Numbered from the stretch's first letter, positions 1-10,996 are shown. The stretch: 64,000 nt of DNA from Streptomyces asoensis (GCF_013085465.1 NZ_CP049838.1:5704001-5768000); one strand, 5' to 3'. Translations and numbers: made by a program. The notes: generated from the letters alone by a model not told the origin.

Positions 1-63
1 CTGCGGAAGGACAGGGAGGGGAAGTTCCCCCCACTGCCTGACCGCTCTGAGGAGCGATTAACG

Positions 64-2589
<2,526 letters not shown>

Positions 2590-2610
2590 CCCTTCGGGGG
2601 CTGAGCGGAG

Positions 2611-2644
2611 AAAGGGGCCGGTGCTTCACAGCGCCGGCCCCTTT
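2611..2644 (+). terminator. Intrinsic terminator after clpC
   Basis: Inverted repeat AAAGGGGCCGG ... CCGGCCCCTTT around a short loop, 21 bases after the clpC stop codon. The A/T ends of the stem make it able to act in both directions, and the gene on the other side also ends here. Confidence 0.85.
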
Positions 2645-2682
2645 CGCATGCGTTCCGCAGGCACCGCACGCCATGCAGGGAC

Positions 2683-3318
2683 CTACGACAGCTGGCCGTC
2701 GTAGTCCGGCAGCTTGTATGTGGTTTCGGCGTGGCCGCCCGAGAGGTCGGTGGCGCTGTTGCCGATGTTCGCGATGATCGTGTAGCCCTTGGACTCGATG
2801 TCGACGCGCTGGGCGGTCTTGTAGGCGGCGACGTCCTTGAAGAGGTCGAGGAAGCCGCGCACGTAGAGGCCGGAGACCTTGTAGCCGACGTACTTGAGGT
2901 TGTAGTCGGTCACCCCGGAGATGATGCCCGGGCGGGCGGTGACGAAGAACAGGGAGACGCCGTGCTCCTGGGCGTACTTGGCGACGTCGAGAACCGGCTT
3001 GTTGGCCGGCTGGGGGTAGCTGAAGCCGAAGTCGGTCTCCAGGGTCGTGTTGTCGATGTCGAAGACGATCGCCTGCTTCTCACCGGGCTTGGTGGCGGCG
3101 ATGCGCTGCTTCAGCGTCGGCAGGGCCTGGTTCATCACGGCCTGGCAGTCCTGCTGCCAGGTGGCGTAGTCGACGTCCTCGGCGGCGGCCGCGGTGGCGA
3201 CGGTGGAGGTGCCGGTGGCCGTCGCGGCCTGGGCGCCGACCGGTACGGCCATTGCCGTGACGGCTGCCGTCGCCACGGCGGTCATGGCGATGCGGCGCGT
3301 CCAGCTGCCTCTGGTCAT
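2683..3318 (-). CDS. Secreted HAD-family acid phosphatase
   Basis: 211-residue exported phosphatase of the HAD superfamily, similar to class B/LppC-type acid phosphatases. Residues 1 to about 33 form a signal peptide: basic MTRGSWTRR, a hydrophobic stretch, then an AQA cleavage region. The catalytic motif I is DIDNTT (nucleophile and acid/base Asp), followed by motif II in FFVTARP. I chose the ATG at 3318 because GAGAGGA lies nine bases upstream and because it begins the signal peptide; a start 15 codons earlier would put a spurious extension before it. Substrate is unknown. The gene converges on clpC and shares its terminator. Confidence 0.85.
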   Translation of the reverse strand: MTRGSWTRRIAMTAVATAAVTAMAVPVGAQAATATGTSTVATAAAAEDVDYATWQQDCQAVMNQALPTLKQRIAATKPGEKQAIVFDIDNTTLETDFGFSYPQPANKPVLDVAKYAQEHGVSLFFVTARPGIISGVTDYNLKYVGYKVSGLYVRGFLDLFKDVAAYKTAQRVDIESKGYTIIANIGNSATDLSGGHAETTYKLPDYDGQLS

Positions 3319-3834
3319 GTGTGGGGTCCTCTCGCGTCCTTGCGCTGCCGGTGTCGTGAGCATGCTGATCGCTGGGGGTGGCCTGAGGGGAACCAGCGGG
3401 TTACTGGACGGTAGAGGCCGATGAGAGCCCGATCACAGACCCGTGCACGAACGTGAGCGGGGTCACAAGTGCCTTGCGGGGTACGGGAGTAGTCGCCGTC
3501 ACATTCCGAAGTCCCTTGCAGGGGGCGGCCGGTGACATGGCGCACAGGCGATCCGAGCCCTACTAGGGCGGGTAGTCGTAAGCCAAATCGGACTAAAAAG
3601 GACGAATGCCTCTGAGGTCCCGATCTCTGTTCGGGCCTCCGGCGTGGGCGGGTGTCGCGTGTGTCCGGAAAGAGGGTTCTGTCAAGAAGTGGGAAGTTTT
3701 GGGGTGAAGTACTAGTTTCCGTCGTAGATCACACGTTTGGGGGTCTGTGGGCCTCGGGGTTACCAAGGGATGGCCACTTCGGCGGAGGTTCACGCCGGGT
3801 GGTTTCTTCTGTCCCCTTCCCCATGAGGTCTTCG
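3319..3834. promoter_or_regulatory. Intergenic region with divergent promoters and a possible long leader for the M23 peptidase
   Basis: 516 bases without a gene, between divergently transcribed secreted proteins. An imperfect hairpin, GAGGTCCCGA ... TTCGGGCCTC, sits near 3614-3639. Downstream of about 3650 the sequence is T- and G-rich up to the peptidase start. I could not identify a known riboswitch. A GTG-N8-CAC match near 3536 is too short to be meaningful alone. Confidence 0.4.
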
Positions 3835-4416
3835 ATGTTCCAGCGCGTCACGTTCCGTTCTTCCCGTACGTCCCAGCTCCGCACTCGCGTGGCCGTCGGC
3901 GCCGCCGCCCTGGGCGCCTCGGTCGTGCTGGGGAGCGGAGTGGCGTCCGCCGCTGCGCCCGCCGCCGCGCCCGCCACCAAGACGGCCGCCTCGGCCGCTT
4001 CCTGGATCGACCCGGTGAAGAAGTACACGCTGTCCGCCGGGTACGCCCAGGCCGGCGCGATGTGGCAGTCCACCCACAGCGGTCAGGACTTCGCCGTGCC
4101 GAGCGGCACCAAGGTCATGGCCGCGCACGGCGGCACCGTGGTCAAGGCCGGCGGCAACGGCGCCGGTGACGGCCCCGCCTACGGCAACGCCGTCGTGATC
4201 AAGCACACCAACGGCGTCTACTCGCAGTACGCCCACCTCTCGCGCATCGACGTGAAGGTCGGCCAGATCGTCAAGACGGGCCAGAAGATCGCCCTGTCCG
4301 GCAGCACCGGCAACTCCAGCGGTCCCCACCTGCACTTCGAGATCCGTACGACCGCGAACTACGGTTCGGCGATCAACCCGGTCACCTTCCTGCACAGCAA
4401 GGGCGTGAAGGTCTGA
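3835..4416 (+). CDS. Secreted M23-family metallopeptidase (peptidoglycan endopeptidase)
   Basis: 193-residue LytM/M23 peptidase predicted to act on wall peptidoglycan outside the cell. A signal peptide spans about residues 1-45 and ends in a run of Ala/Pro. The catalytic domain covers 70-190. The zinc ligands are visible as H81 and D85 (HSGQD) and H167 of the HLH motif, with H134 and H165 as the other conserved histidines, so the enzyme should be active. I chose ATG 3835 because GAGGT lies five bases before it and the signal peptide starts here. An in-frame ATG at 3823 is possible; longer versions would bury the signal peptide. There is no LysM or SH3 wall-binding domain. Confidence 0.9.
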   Translation: MFQRVTFRSSRTSQLRTRVAVGAAALGASVVLGSGVASAAAPAAAPATKTAASAASWIDPVKKYTLSAGYAQAGAMWQSTHSGQDFAVPSGTKVMAAHGGTVVKAGGNGAGDGPAYGNAVVIKHTNGVYSQYAHLSRIDVKVGQIVKTGQKIALSGSTGNSSGPHLHFEIRTTANYGSAINPVTFLHSKGVKV

Positions 4417-4427
4417 CGCCGAGGTGA

Positions 4428-5015
4428 TCAGGCGCCCTGGTGCGCCTGTGTCACCAGATCGATGGCGACCTCGAGGACGGCTGCACGCTTGTCCTCGGGG
4501 TCGCCTTCGAGGTCCTGGAGGAAGAACATGCCGGCGTGCAGCGTGAAGATGGCGCTCACGCAGCGGACCTGGTCGGCGAGGGGGGCGTCCGGGTCGATGA
4601 CGATGTCGCGCAGACCTCGCATGCGGTCCTTGAACGAGTCGCCGATCTGGAGTTCCCGCACCGTCGCCTGGTTCTCCTGCATGAAGCGGAAGAGCGGGGT
4701 CGCCTCGGAGAGGGCCCGGCTGTAGCGCCGTATGAGTTCCTGCTTGGTGTCCAGGGTGTGCGGCTGGTTCGCGCCCCACTCGATCAGGTCCTCGATCGGC
4801 TTCGTCAGATCCGTGAAGATGCCGACGATGATCTCTTCCTTGGTCTTGAAGTGGTAGTACAGGGCCGCCTTGGTGACCTCCAGACGCTCCGCGATCTCGC
4901 GGAGGGAGGTCTTCTCGTAGCCCTGCTCGGCGAAGAGTTCGAGTGCGACGTCCTGGATGCGCTGGCGGGTGTTGCCGCGACGCTGCTGCTTCGTGCCGTC
5001 CATGGTGACGTCCAT
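4428..5015 (-). CDS. TetR-family repressor of the divergent MFS exporter
   Basis: 195-residue TetR regulator. The N-terminal helix-turn-helix is clear (LREIAERLEVTKAALYYHF, about residues 39-57) and is followed by an all-helical ligand-binding domain. It is transcribed divergently from an MFS drug exporter. Three copies of one palindromic sequence lie between them, the classical layout of an autoregulated repressor that also controls the pump and is released by the pump's substrate. The start at 5015 has AGGA about nine bases upstream; a second in-frame ATG at 5003 is possible. It ends 11 bases from the convergent M23 gene. Confidence 0.92.
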   Translation of the reverse strand: MDVTMDGTKQQRRGNTRQRIQDVALELFAEQGYEKTSLREIAERLEVTKAALYYHFKTKEEIIVGIFTDLTKPIEDLIEWGANQPHTLDTKQELIRRYSRALSEATPLFRFMQENQATVRELQIGDSFKDRMRGLRDIVIDPDAPLADQVRCVSAIFTLHAGMFFLQDLEGDPEDKRAAVLEVAIDLVTQAHQGA

Positions 5016-5042
5016 TCTCGTGGTCCTCGCGTTCCCGCGAAA

Positions 5043-5147
5043 ACTTACTTGCCGTCCGGCTAGTTAGATGCGGAAACTTACTTGACGCCCGGCTAGTTGC
5101 AGGTCTACCTTCCCAGTGTAATGAACTAGCCGGGCGGCAAGTAAGTG
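5043..5147. promoter_or_regulatory. Three-copy TetR operator region between tetR and MFS
   Basis: Three copies of an imperfect palindrome AACT(T/A)GCCG-N2-CGGC(T/A)AGTT, extended on one side to ACTTACTTGCCG. Two lie in the same orientation (5043-5066 and about 5074-5099) and the third is inverted (about 5123-5147). They fill most of the 166 bp between the two divergent start codons, so both promoters should be covered by bound repressor. Confidence 0.8.
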
Positions 5148-5181
5148 GCCGGCCGGGGGGAAGCCCAGGGGAGTGGCAACC

Positions 5182-6768
5182 ATGGCGGACACAAAGACAC
5201 CCGAGACCGAGGCGGAGAAACAGCCGAGGAGCGTGCGGGTCGTCCTGCTCGCGCTGATGATCACGATGATGCTCGCGATGCTCGACAACATGATCGTGGG
5301 CACCGCGATGCCGACGATCGTCGGCGAACTCGGCGGGCTCGAACACCTGTCATGGGTCGTGACCGCGTACACCCTCGCGACCGCGGCCTCCACCCCGCTC
5401 TGGGGCAAGCTCGGCGACATGTACGGGCGCAAGGGCGCCTTCATGACGTCGATCGTGATCTTCCTGATCGGTTCCGCACTGAGCGGCATGGCCCAGAACA
5501 TGGGCGAACTGATCGGCTTCCGCGCGATCCAGGGCCTCGGCGCCGGTGGCCTGATGGTCGGCGTCATGGCGATCATCGGTGACCTCATCCCGCCGCGGGA
5601 GCGCGGCAAGTACCAGGGCATGATGGCCGGCGTCATGGCGCTCGCGATGATCGGTGGCCCGCTGGTCGGCGGCACCATCACCGACAACTGGGGCTGGCGC
5701 TGGTCGTTCTACATCAACCTGCCGCTCGGCGTGGTGTCGCTGGCCCTCATCAGCGCCGTTCTGCACCTGCCGAAGAAGCGCTCGCAGTCGCGGATCGACT
5801 ACCTGGGCGCCACCCTGCTGACCGTCGGCATCACCTCCATCGTCCTCGTCACCACCTGGGGCGGCTCGGAGTACGCCTGGTCGTCCGCGCGGATCATGGA
5901 GCTCATCGGGATCGGCGTCGCCTCGCTCATCGGGTTCGTGTTCTGGCAGACCAGGGCCGCCGAGCCGATCGTGCCGCTGCACATCTTCCGCAGCCGCAAC
6001 TTCACCCTGATGTCGCTCATCGGCTTCGTCGCCGGCTTCGTGATGTTCGGCGCCACCCTCTTCCTGCCGCTGTACCAGCAGTCCGTGCAGGGCGCCTCCG
6101 CGACCAACTCCGGTCTGCTGCTCCTGCCGATGCTCGGCGCCATGCTGGTCACCTCGATCGTGGCGGGCCGGGTGACCACGAACAGCGGCAAGTACAAGAT
6201 CTTCCCGGTCGTCGGCAGCGTCGCGATGGTCATCGGCCTGTACCTGCTGTCCACGATGGACACCGGGACCAGCCGCCTCACCTCCGGCGTGTTCATGGCC
6301 GTCGTCGGTCTCGGCATGGGCTGCCTCATGCAGATCACGATGCTGGTCGCACAGAACAGCGTCGAGATGAAGGACATGGGCGTCGCTTCCTCGTCCACCA
6401 CCCTCTTCCGTACGCTCGGCTCCTCCTTCGGCGTCGCGATCATGGGTGCGCTGTTCAACAACCGCGTCCAGGACGTCATGTCCGAGCGGGCCGGCGCGCT
6501 GGGTTCGAAGATCACCGAGCAGTCCGCGCAACTGGACGCGGCCAGCCTGGCCAAGCTGCCCGCCGAGGCCCGGGAGGCCTACCAGTACGCGGTCTCGTCC
6601 GGCACCCACTCGGCGTTCCTGCTGGGGGCCGTGGTCGCGGTGATCGCGCTGGTGGCGGCGGTGTTCGTCAAGGAGGTCCCGCTCAAGGGAGCGGGTCCGC
6701 AGAAGGACGACGAGGAGTCGGCCGACGGTGCGGCCGCGACGCAGCCTCCCCTGGTCGAGGCCATCTGA
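5182..6768 (+). CDS. MFS multidrug exporter, DHA2 (EmrB/QacA) family
   Basis: 528-residue integral membrane proton antiporter with the 14-helix architecture of the DHA2 group. Motif A-like GKLGDMYGRK follows the second helix and the motif C-type sequence MIGGPLVGG is present in the fifth helix. The C-terminal tail is short and acidic. The start is placed at ATG 5182, where AGGGGAG lies eight bases upstream; a GTG at 5173 sits directly on that ribosome site and is unlikely. Expression is very probably controlled by the adjacent TetR protein through the three operators. Substrate unknown; likely a toxic hydrophobic compound or a secondary metabolite. Confidence 0.93.
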   Translation: MADTKTPETEAEKQPRSVRVVLLALMITMMLAMLDNMIVGTAMPTIVGELGGLEHLSWVVTAYTLATAASTPLWGKLGDMYGRKGAFMTSIVIFLIGSALSGMAQNMGELIGFRAIQGLGAGGLMVGVMAIIGDLIPPRERGKYQGMMAGVMALAMIGGPLVGGTITDNWGWRWSFYINLPLGVVSLALISAVLHLPKKRSQSRIDYLGATLLTVGITSIVLVTTWGGSEYAWSSARIMELIGIGVASLIGFVFWQTRAAEPIVPLHIFRSRNFTLMSLIGFVAGFVMFGATLFLPLYQQSVQGASATNSGLLLLPMLGAMLVTSIVAGRVTTNSGKYKIFPVVGSVAMVIGLYLLSTMDTGTSRLTSGVFMAVVGLGMGCLMQITMLVAQNSVEMKDMGVASSSTTLFRTLGSSFGVAIMGALFNNRVQDVMSERAGALGSKITEQSAQLDAASLAKLPAEAREAYQYAVSSGTHSAFLLGAVVAVIALVAAVFVKEVPLKGAGPQKDDEESADGAAATQPPLVEAI

Positions 6769-6785
6769 CCGCGCTGTTGTGAACG

Positions 6786-6820
6786 CAGGCCCCCCGGCGG
6801 TGTCCGCCCCGGGGGGCCTG
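6786..6820 (+). terminator. Intrinsic terminator after the MFS exporter
   Basis: Perfect 12-bp inverted repeat CAGGCCCCCCGG ... CCGGGGGGCCTG with an 11-base loop, 17 bases past the MFS stop codon, followed by TGGTTTG. Confidence 0.85.
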
Positions 6821-6976
6821 TGGTTTGTGCGCCCGAGCCGACGCCGCTCTCCCGCTGCTGAGGAGGACTGTCGGTCGCCGGTGTCACTACCGGTTCCGTG
6901 GACGGAATGCGGCAGTTGTGGGCGCTGACGAACAGGACCCCTGGACCGATCCGACCTCCGGCGGGGAAGCAGAGCC

Positions 6977-7074
6977 ATGATCAAGGGCCTCGGCATCTAC
7001 CGCATGGATCTTCGACCAGGACCAAGGCCTTCTTCTCCACCGAGAAGCTCGACTTCTCGAAGGACCTCGGCTGA
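6977..7074 (+). pseudogene. Possible remnant of a short coding sequence
   Basis: An ATG at 6977 opens a reading MIKGLGIYRMD. After a frame change near 7018 a second protein-like stretch, KAFFSTEKLDFSKDLG, ends in TGA at 7074. Both pieces look more protein-like than the GC-driven noise around them. It may be a small frameshifted gene or chance. No function can be assigned. Confidence 0.2.
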
Positions 7075-7093
7075 GCGTCCGGCGTCTTCCCCG

Positions 7094-7130
7094 CACCGCG
7101 CGGCATCGCTGTGTCACGAGCCGCGCGGTG
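7094..7130 (-). terminator. Intrinsic terminator of the sigE-cseABC operon
   Basis: Perfect 11-bp inverted repeat CACCGCGCGGC ... GCCGCGCGGTG with a 15-base loop, eight bases beyond the cseC stop codon on the minus strand. Confidence 0.75.
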
Positions 7131-7137
7131 TCCGCCG

Positions 7138-8472
7138 TCACGGCATCACCGGGTAGCTTCCCGTGTTGGTCGGCGCGTGCTCCGGCAGCCACAGGACGGC
7201 GACGGCGCCCTCGGCGGGTATGTGCCCAGGGGCCCCCGCGGGCCGTACGTTGCGGAAGGTCAGCCGGGCGCCGAGTACCCGGGCCTGGCCCGCCGCGATG
7301 GTGAGCCCGAGGCCGTGTCCGTGCCCGGCCCGGTCGGCGCTGCCGGTGCGGAAGCGGCTCGGCCCCTCGGCGAGCAGGTCCTCGGGGAAACCGGGGCCGT
7401 GGTCGCGGACCCGGATGACCCGGCCCTCGACGGTCACCTGGATCGGCGGCTTGCCGTGCCGGGCGGCGTTGGCCAGCAGGTTGAACAGCACGCGCTCCAG
7501 GCGCCGGGGGTCGGTCGTGACCATCGACTCGTGGACCACCCGCACCTCGACGTCCGGGTCCTTGGCCGCGACCCGCCGGGCCACGAACTCGCCCAGCACG
7601 ATGTCCTGGAGTTCGGCGCGCTCCGAGGCGCCGTCGAGACGGGCCACCTCCAGCACGTCCTCGACCAGGGTGCGCATCGCCTTCGCCCGGTCCAGGACCA
7701 GCTCCGTCGGTCGGCCGGGAGGCAGCAGCTCGGCGGCCGTCAGCAGTCCCGTCACCGGGGTGCGCAGTTCGTGCGCGATGTCCGCGGTGACCCGGCGCTC
7801 GGCCTCCAGCCGCTCCTGAAGCGTGTCCGCCATGGCGTCCACCGCGCTCGCGAGGTCATCGGTCTCGTCCCGCACGACCCCGCCTATCGCGTCCCGTACG
7901 CGGACGTCCGACTCGCCGCCGGCGACCTGGTTCGCCGCGGCCGCCGCCTTGCGCAGCCGGCGCGACATCTGACCGCCGATGAGCACACCGAGCGCACTGC
8001 CGCCGAGCACGACCGCGATGGAGCCGATCACCAGGGCCTGGTCGAGGTCGTTGAGGATGTCCGTGCTGCGGTCGGTGAACCCGGTGTGCAGCGACAGCAC
8101 ATGTCCGTCCTTGACCGGAACGGCCGCCCAGATGTCCGGCACGCCGCCCGTACGGTCGGAGACGAAGGTGGCCCGGCGGCCCTCCCGCACCTTCTCGCGC
8201 AACGCGGGCGGCAGACGGGAGTCGTCGATCTTGATGTTGGGGAAGTTGGGCCGTCCCGACCGCTCGTAGTTGCTCTGGGCGATCTGCACGCGCTCGTCGG
8301 CGAGGTCGCGCGCGTTGTCCAGCATGGACACGCGTGCGGCGTTGTGCACGACGAGGCTGAGCGCTATCGCCACCAGCGCGCCGACCAGCGCGATCGCCGC
8401 GCTCAGCTTCCATCGCAGACCCGTACGGATGCTGATGCGCTCCGTGCGAGCCGGACGCAGGTGCCGGATCAT
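7138..8472 (-). CDS. cseC: CseC, envelope-stress sensor histidine kinase
   Basis: 444-residue membrane histidine kinase. It senses cell-wall stress, for example wall-active antibiotics, and phosphorylates CseB. Counting from the ATG at 8481, TM1 is about residues 27-46, an extracytoplasmic sensor covers about 47-147, TM2 about 149-170, and a HAMP linker follows. The phosphoaccepting histidine is H237 in DIAHELRTP. The N box is NLLANAARHG (334-343) and the ATP lid includes DHGPGFP. I prefer the ATG at 8472, because AGGAG is nine bases before it; the ATG at 8481 almost touches that site. It is the last gene of sigE-cseA-cseB-cseC and follows cseB closely. Confidence 0.93.
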   Translation of the reverse strand: MIRHLRPARTERISIRTGLRWKLSAAIALVGALVAIALSLVVHNAARVSMLDNARDLADERVQIAQSNYERSGRPNFPNIKIDDSRLPPALREKVREGRRATFVSDRTGGVPDIWAAVPVKDGHVLSLHTGFTDRSTDILNDLDQALVIGSIAVVLGGSALGVLIGGQMSRRLRKAAAAANQVAGGESDVRVRDAIGGVVRDETDDLASAVDAMADTLQERLEAERRVTADIAHELRTPVTGLLTAAELLPPGRPTELVLDRAKAMRTLVEDVLEVARLDGASERAELQDIVLGEFVARRVAAKDPDVEVRVVHESMVTTDPRRLERVLFNLLANAARHGKPPIQVTVEGRVIRVRDHGPGFPEDLLAEGPSRFRTGSADRAGHGHGLGLTIAAGQARVLGARLTFRNVRPAGAPGHIPAEGAVAVLWLPEHAPTNTGSYPVMP

Positions 8473-8500
8473 CCCCCGCATACTCCTGTCTCCGCCCCGC

Positions 8501-9202
8501 TCAGGCCTTCAGCTTGTAGCCGAAGCCGCGGACCGTCTCGATGCGGTCCTGACCGATCTTCGTGCGCAGCCGCTGTACATGGACGTCGACGACCCGGGTG
8601 TCGCCGCCCCAGCCGTAGTCCCACACCCGCTCCAGCAGTTTGTCGCGTGAGAGGACCGTGCCCGGGGCGGAGGAGAACTCCAGCAGCAGGCGCATCTCGG
8701 TAGGGGTCAGCGCCACCGGCTGTCCGGCCCGTCGCACCTCCATGCCCTCCGTGTCGATCTCCAGGTCACCGAAGGCCAGGACGCCGCCGGTGGCGGGGGC
8801 GTCGGGCTCGGTGCGATCGCCGCCGCCCGCGTGACCGAAGCGGCGCAGCACGGCGCGGATCCGGGCGACCAGCACGGCGCCGTCGAAGGGCTTGGTCACG
8901 TAGTCGTCGGCGCCGGCCTCCAGGCCGAGGACGACGTCGATGGAGTCGGCACGCGCCGACAACATGATCACCGGCACGGTGGACTCGTCCCGGATGCGCC
9001 GGCACAGGCTCACGCCGTCCAGGCCGGGCACCATGACGTCAAGCAGCGCGATGTCGGGGCGGTCGGCACGGAACGCCTCCAGGCCCGACAGGCCGTCGGG
9101 CATCGCGGTGACCACGAAGCCGTCCCGCTCGAGGGCGAGCTGGGTGGCCTCGCGGATGACGTCGTCGTCCTCGACGAACAGGACGTGGGTCTGGTCTGCC
9201 AT
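8501..9202 (-). CDS. cseB: CseB, OmpR-type response regulator activating sigE
   Basis: 233-residue response regulator. The receiver domain (1-120) has the acidic pocket EDDD at 11-14, the phosphorylated D55 in LLDVMVPG, and the conserved Lys in VTKPF. The C-terminal half is an OmpR/PhoB winged helix ending in VRGFGYKL. In Streptomyces coelicolor phosphorylated CseB activates the sigE promoter; that role is inferred here from the identical operon order. It lies between cseA and its kinase cseC. Confidence 0.94.
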   Translation of the reverse strand: MADQTHVLFVEDDDVIREATQLALERDGFVVTAMPDGLSGLEAFRADRPDIALLDVMVPGLDGVSLCRRIRDESTVPVIMLSARADSIDVVLGLEAGADDYVTKPFDGAVLVARIRAVLRRFGHAGGGDRTEPDAPATGGVLAFGDLEIDTEGMEVRRAGQPVALTPTEMRLLLEFSSAPGTVLSRDKLLERVWDYGWGGDTRVVDVHVQRLRTKIGQDRIETVRGFGYKLKA

Positions 9203-9503
9203 CCCGGTGCTCTCAGTTCTCGTATGCGGTCTCGTGTGCGTGCGGGTCGTCGGTCTGACGGGCTTCCGCCTGCGTCCCGTCGCTCACCTGTTCGGTGAAC
9301 TGCCGGGTGTGCCCCTTGCTTGGACGCGTGGAGCACGGCGAGCGTTCACTTCGCGCGCGATCCATGTCCGTACTCCGTGTGGTCCGTCCTTGCGCGTGCC
9401 TGCCCCTCCCGCCCGTCCTTGCCCGTCCACCCATTGATCGGAACGAGTGGCCCGATCGGTTCACGCTGCCGGAGGATTTCTTGGCAGATCGCATCGGGGC
9501 AGG
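9203..9503. other. Non-coding gap inside the sigE operon, between cseA and cseB
   Basis: 301 bases on the minus-strand transcript. A 93-codon frame here is rich in Arg, Ser and Gly without domain-like structure and has no ribosome site, so I do not call it a gene. It may contain an internal promoter for cseBC or simply be a long spacer. Confidence 0.4.
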
Positions 9504-10169
9504 TCAGCCGGCCTCCGGGGCCACCGTCGGGAGGTCACCGACGACGCTGCTGTAGTCGTTGTGCCAGCTGTACTCCTTCACGAAGCGGCCCGAGGCCCAG
9601 CGGTACATGATCACGTTCTCGCCGGAGGGGTCGGAGACCGGGTCGCCCTTCTCGTACACCTGCTTGCTCACCACCAGGTCGCCCCGGTCCATCTCCGCGT
9701 AGACAGGAGGCTCCTCGGCCTGGAAGACGTTCCGGTAGCCGCCGCCGCCGTCGTCCTTCCGGTACACGTACGAGCCCACGCCGACGACGTCACCGCAGGT
9801 GAGCACGTTGATGATGATGTCGTCGCCGGAGCCGCCGGTGAGGTCGCCGTACGACACGTCGACCGGGTACTCGTCGCCGACGCAGGGCTGCAACTCGCGC
9901 TTGACCTCGGCCGAGACCTCGGGGTCGTCCTTGATCAGCCGGACCGCCTCCGTCCGGTCGGGGGGGCCGGTGGAGGCGGACGACGGGGAGGTGGTGGCGC
10001 CCGCCGCCGCGTCGGCGTGAGCCGGACCCTCGTCACGGGCGCCGGTGCCGCCGGTGGCGCAGGCGGAGACGAAAAGGGCGAGGGCGGCGAGCACGGACAT
10101 CGCCGTGATCGCCGCCTGGATGGTGCTTCGGGCCGGTGTGGGCCCGGCCTCGGTCAGGCCGCCGCGCAA
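9504..10169 (-). CDS. cseA: CseA, lipoprotein negative modulator of SigE signalling
   Basis: 221-residue predicted lipoprotein. Its signal peptide ends in the lipobox VSAC with C37 as the lipidated residue, and the mature protein lies outside the membrane. The core region with DLTGGSGDDIIINVLTCGD resembles a calcium-loop or FG-GAP-like fold. The start is a TTG at 10169 with AGGAG eight bases upstream; it overlaps the 3' end of sigE by 16 bases, so translation is probably coupled. In S. coelicolor loss of CseA raises sigE promoter activity; the same role is inferred here from position and lipobox. Cys97 and Cys126 (numbered from the TTG) could form a disulfide. Confidence 0.88.
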   Translation of the reverse strand: MRGGLTEAGPTPARSTIQAAITAMSVLAALALFVSACATGGTGARDEGPAHADAAAGATTSPSSASTGPPDRTEAVRLIKDDPEVSAEVKRELQPCVGDEYPVDVSYGDLTGGSGDDIIINVLTCGDVVGVGSYVYRKDDGGGGYRNVFQAEEPPVYAEMDRGDLVVSKQVYEKGDPVSDPSGENVIMYRWASGRFVKEYSWHNDYSSVVGDLPTVAPEAG

Positions 10170-10696
10170 CGCTCCCGCTCCTCACGCTCCAGCGCGCGTG
10201 CGTCCAGATCGCGGGCTTCCAGCTCCTCGCGGAGCCGGGCGAGCGCCCGGTGCAGCGTGCTCTTGACCGTTCCCGCCGACATGCCGAGGGCGGCGGCCGT
10301 CTCCTCCGTGGACATCTGCTCCCAGTGTCGCAGCACCACGACACTGCGCTGCTTCGGAGCGAGCACCTTCATCGCGTCCATCAGCAGAGCGCGGTCGGCG
10401 TGCTGCTCGGTGGAGTCGTCCACACGGGCGTCCGGGAGCTGCTCGGTCGGAACCTCCTCGAGCTTGCGGGCCCGCCACCACTCGGTGCGTGTGTTGATCA
10501 TGACCCGGCGCAGGTAGGCGTCCGCGAGCCGCTTGTCCGCGATGCCGTCCCAGCGGCCGTAGGTCCGGGCCAGCGCGGTCTGGAGGAGATCCTGCGCGTC
10601 GACCGGGTCCGGGACCAGGCGGCGGGCGCTGCGCAGCAGCGCGTCCTGCCGCGTGCGGACGTATTCCTCGAACTCGAGCACCTCGCCCTGTGCCAT
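10154..10696 (-). CDS. sigE: SigE, ECF sigma factor for cell-envelope stress
   Basis: 180-residue extracytoplasmic-function sigma factor of the SigE group (SigE70-like). Region 2 includes DAQDLLQTALARTYGRW, and region 4 includes LGMSAGTVKSTLHRALARLREEL. There is no anti-sigma gene next to it; control is through the CseB/CseC two-component system acting on the sigE promoter. The ATG at 10696 has GGAGGCGG a few bases upstream. Earlier in-frame starts would add an Arg-rich extension not expected for this family. First gene of the operon. Confidence 0.95.
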   Translation of the reverse strand: MAQGEVLEFEEYVRTRQDALLRSARRLVPDPVDAQDLLQTALARTYGRWDGIADKRLADAYLRRVMINTRTEWWRARKLEEVPTEQLPDARVDDSTEQHADRALLMDAMKVLAPKQRSVVVLRHWEQMSTEETAAALGMSAGTVKSTLHRALARLREELEARDLDARALEREERERCAAA

Positions 10697-10996
10697 GGTC
10701 AACCGCCTCCGATTCCCCGTACCGGCGGACTGCCGCCGCCGGTTCACTGCCTGTGGTCTGTAGCCCTCGTGGTCCTGCTGGGTACGCAAATGAAGCTACG
10801 GAGGTGTTGTCACGGCGTTGTCCGAGGCAGCCTGCGGCCAGCGCTCAGCTGTCCGTCGGTTGTGTAACGGAAACAGGTTTGGGGTAGAGACACAGGCCGA
10901 ATAGCTCGGCTATGAAGTGATTTGTCCGGCCGTTGAGCGTGACAAAAGCCCGGCGGCGGCTGTGATGAAGCCGCACACCTGTGAAATGACCGTGCG
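10697..10996. promoter_or_regulatory. sigE promoter region and 3' flank of the upstream mutY
   Basis: 300 bases between the mutY stop and the sigE start, both on the minus strand. It must hold the CseB-activated sigE promoter. A short inverted repeat GCGGCT ... AGCCGC near 10956-10974 could end the mutY transcript. I could not identify a CseB site with confidence. Confidence 0.45.

Noticed and set aside
3534..3547. GTG-N8-CAC Crp-like match
   Set aside because: Six fixed bases are expected many times in a window of this size; not palindromic beyond that.
3652..3834. N-terminal extension of the M23 peptidase from 3652
   Set aside because: It would place 61 non-hydrophobic residues before an evident signal peptide; the start at 3835 has a ribosome site.
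3640..3834. c-di-AMP (ydaO-type) riboswitch before the M23 gene
   Set aside because: Such riboswitches control wall hydrolases in Streptomyces, but I could not find their conserved sequence blocks here.
9213..9494. 93-codon frame between cseA and cseB
   Set aside because: No ribosome site, no domain, Arg/Ser/Gly-rich composition; treated as spacer.
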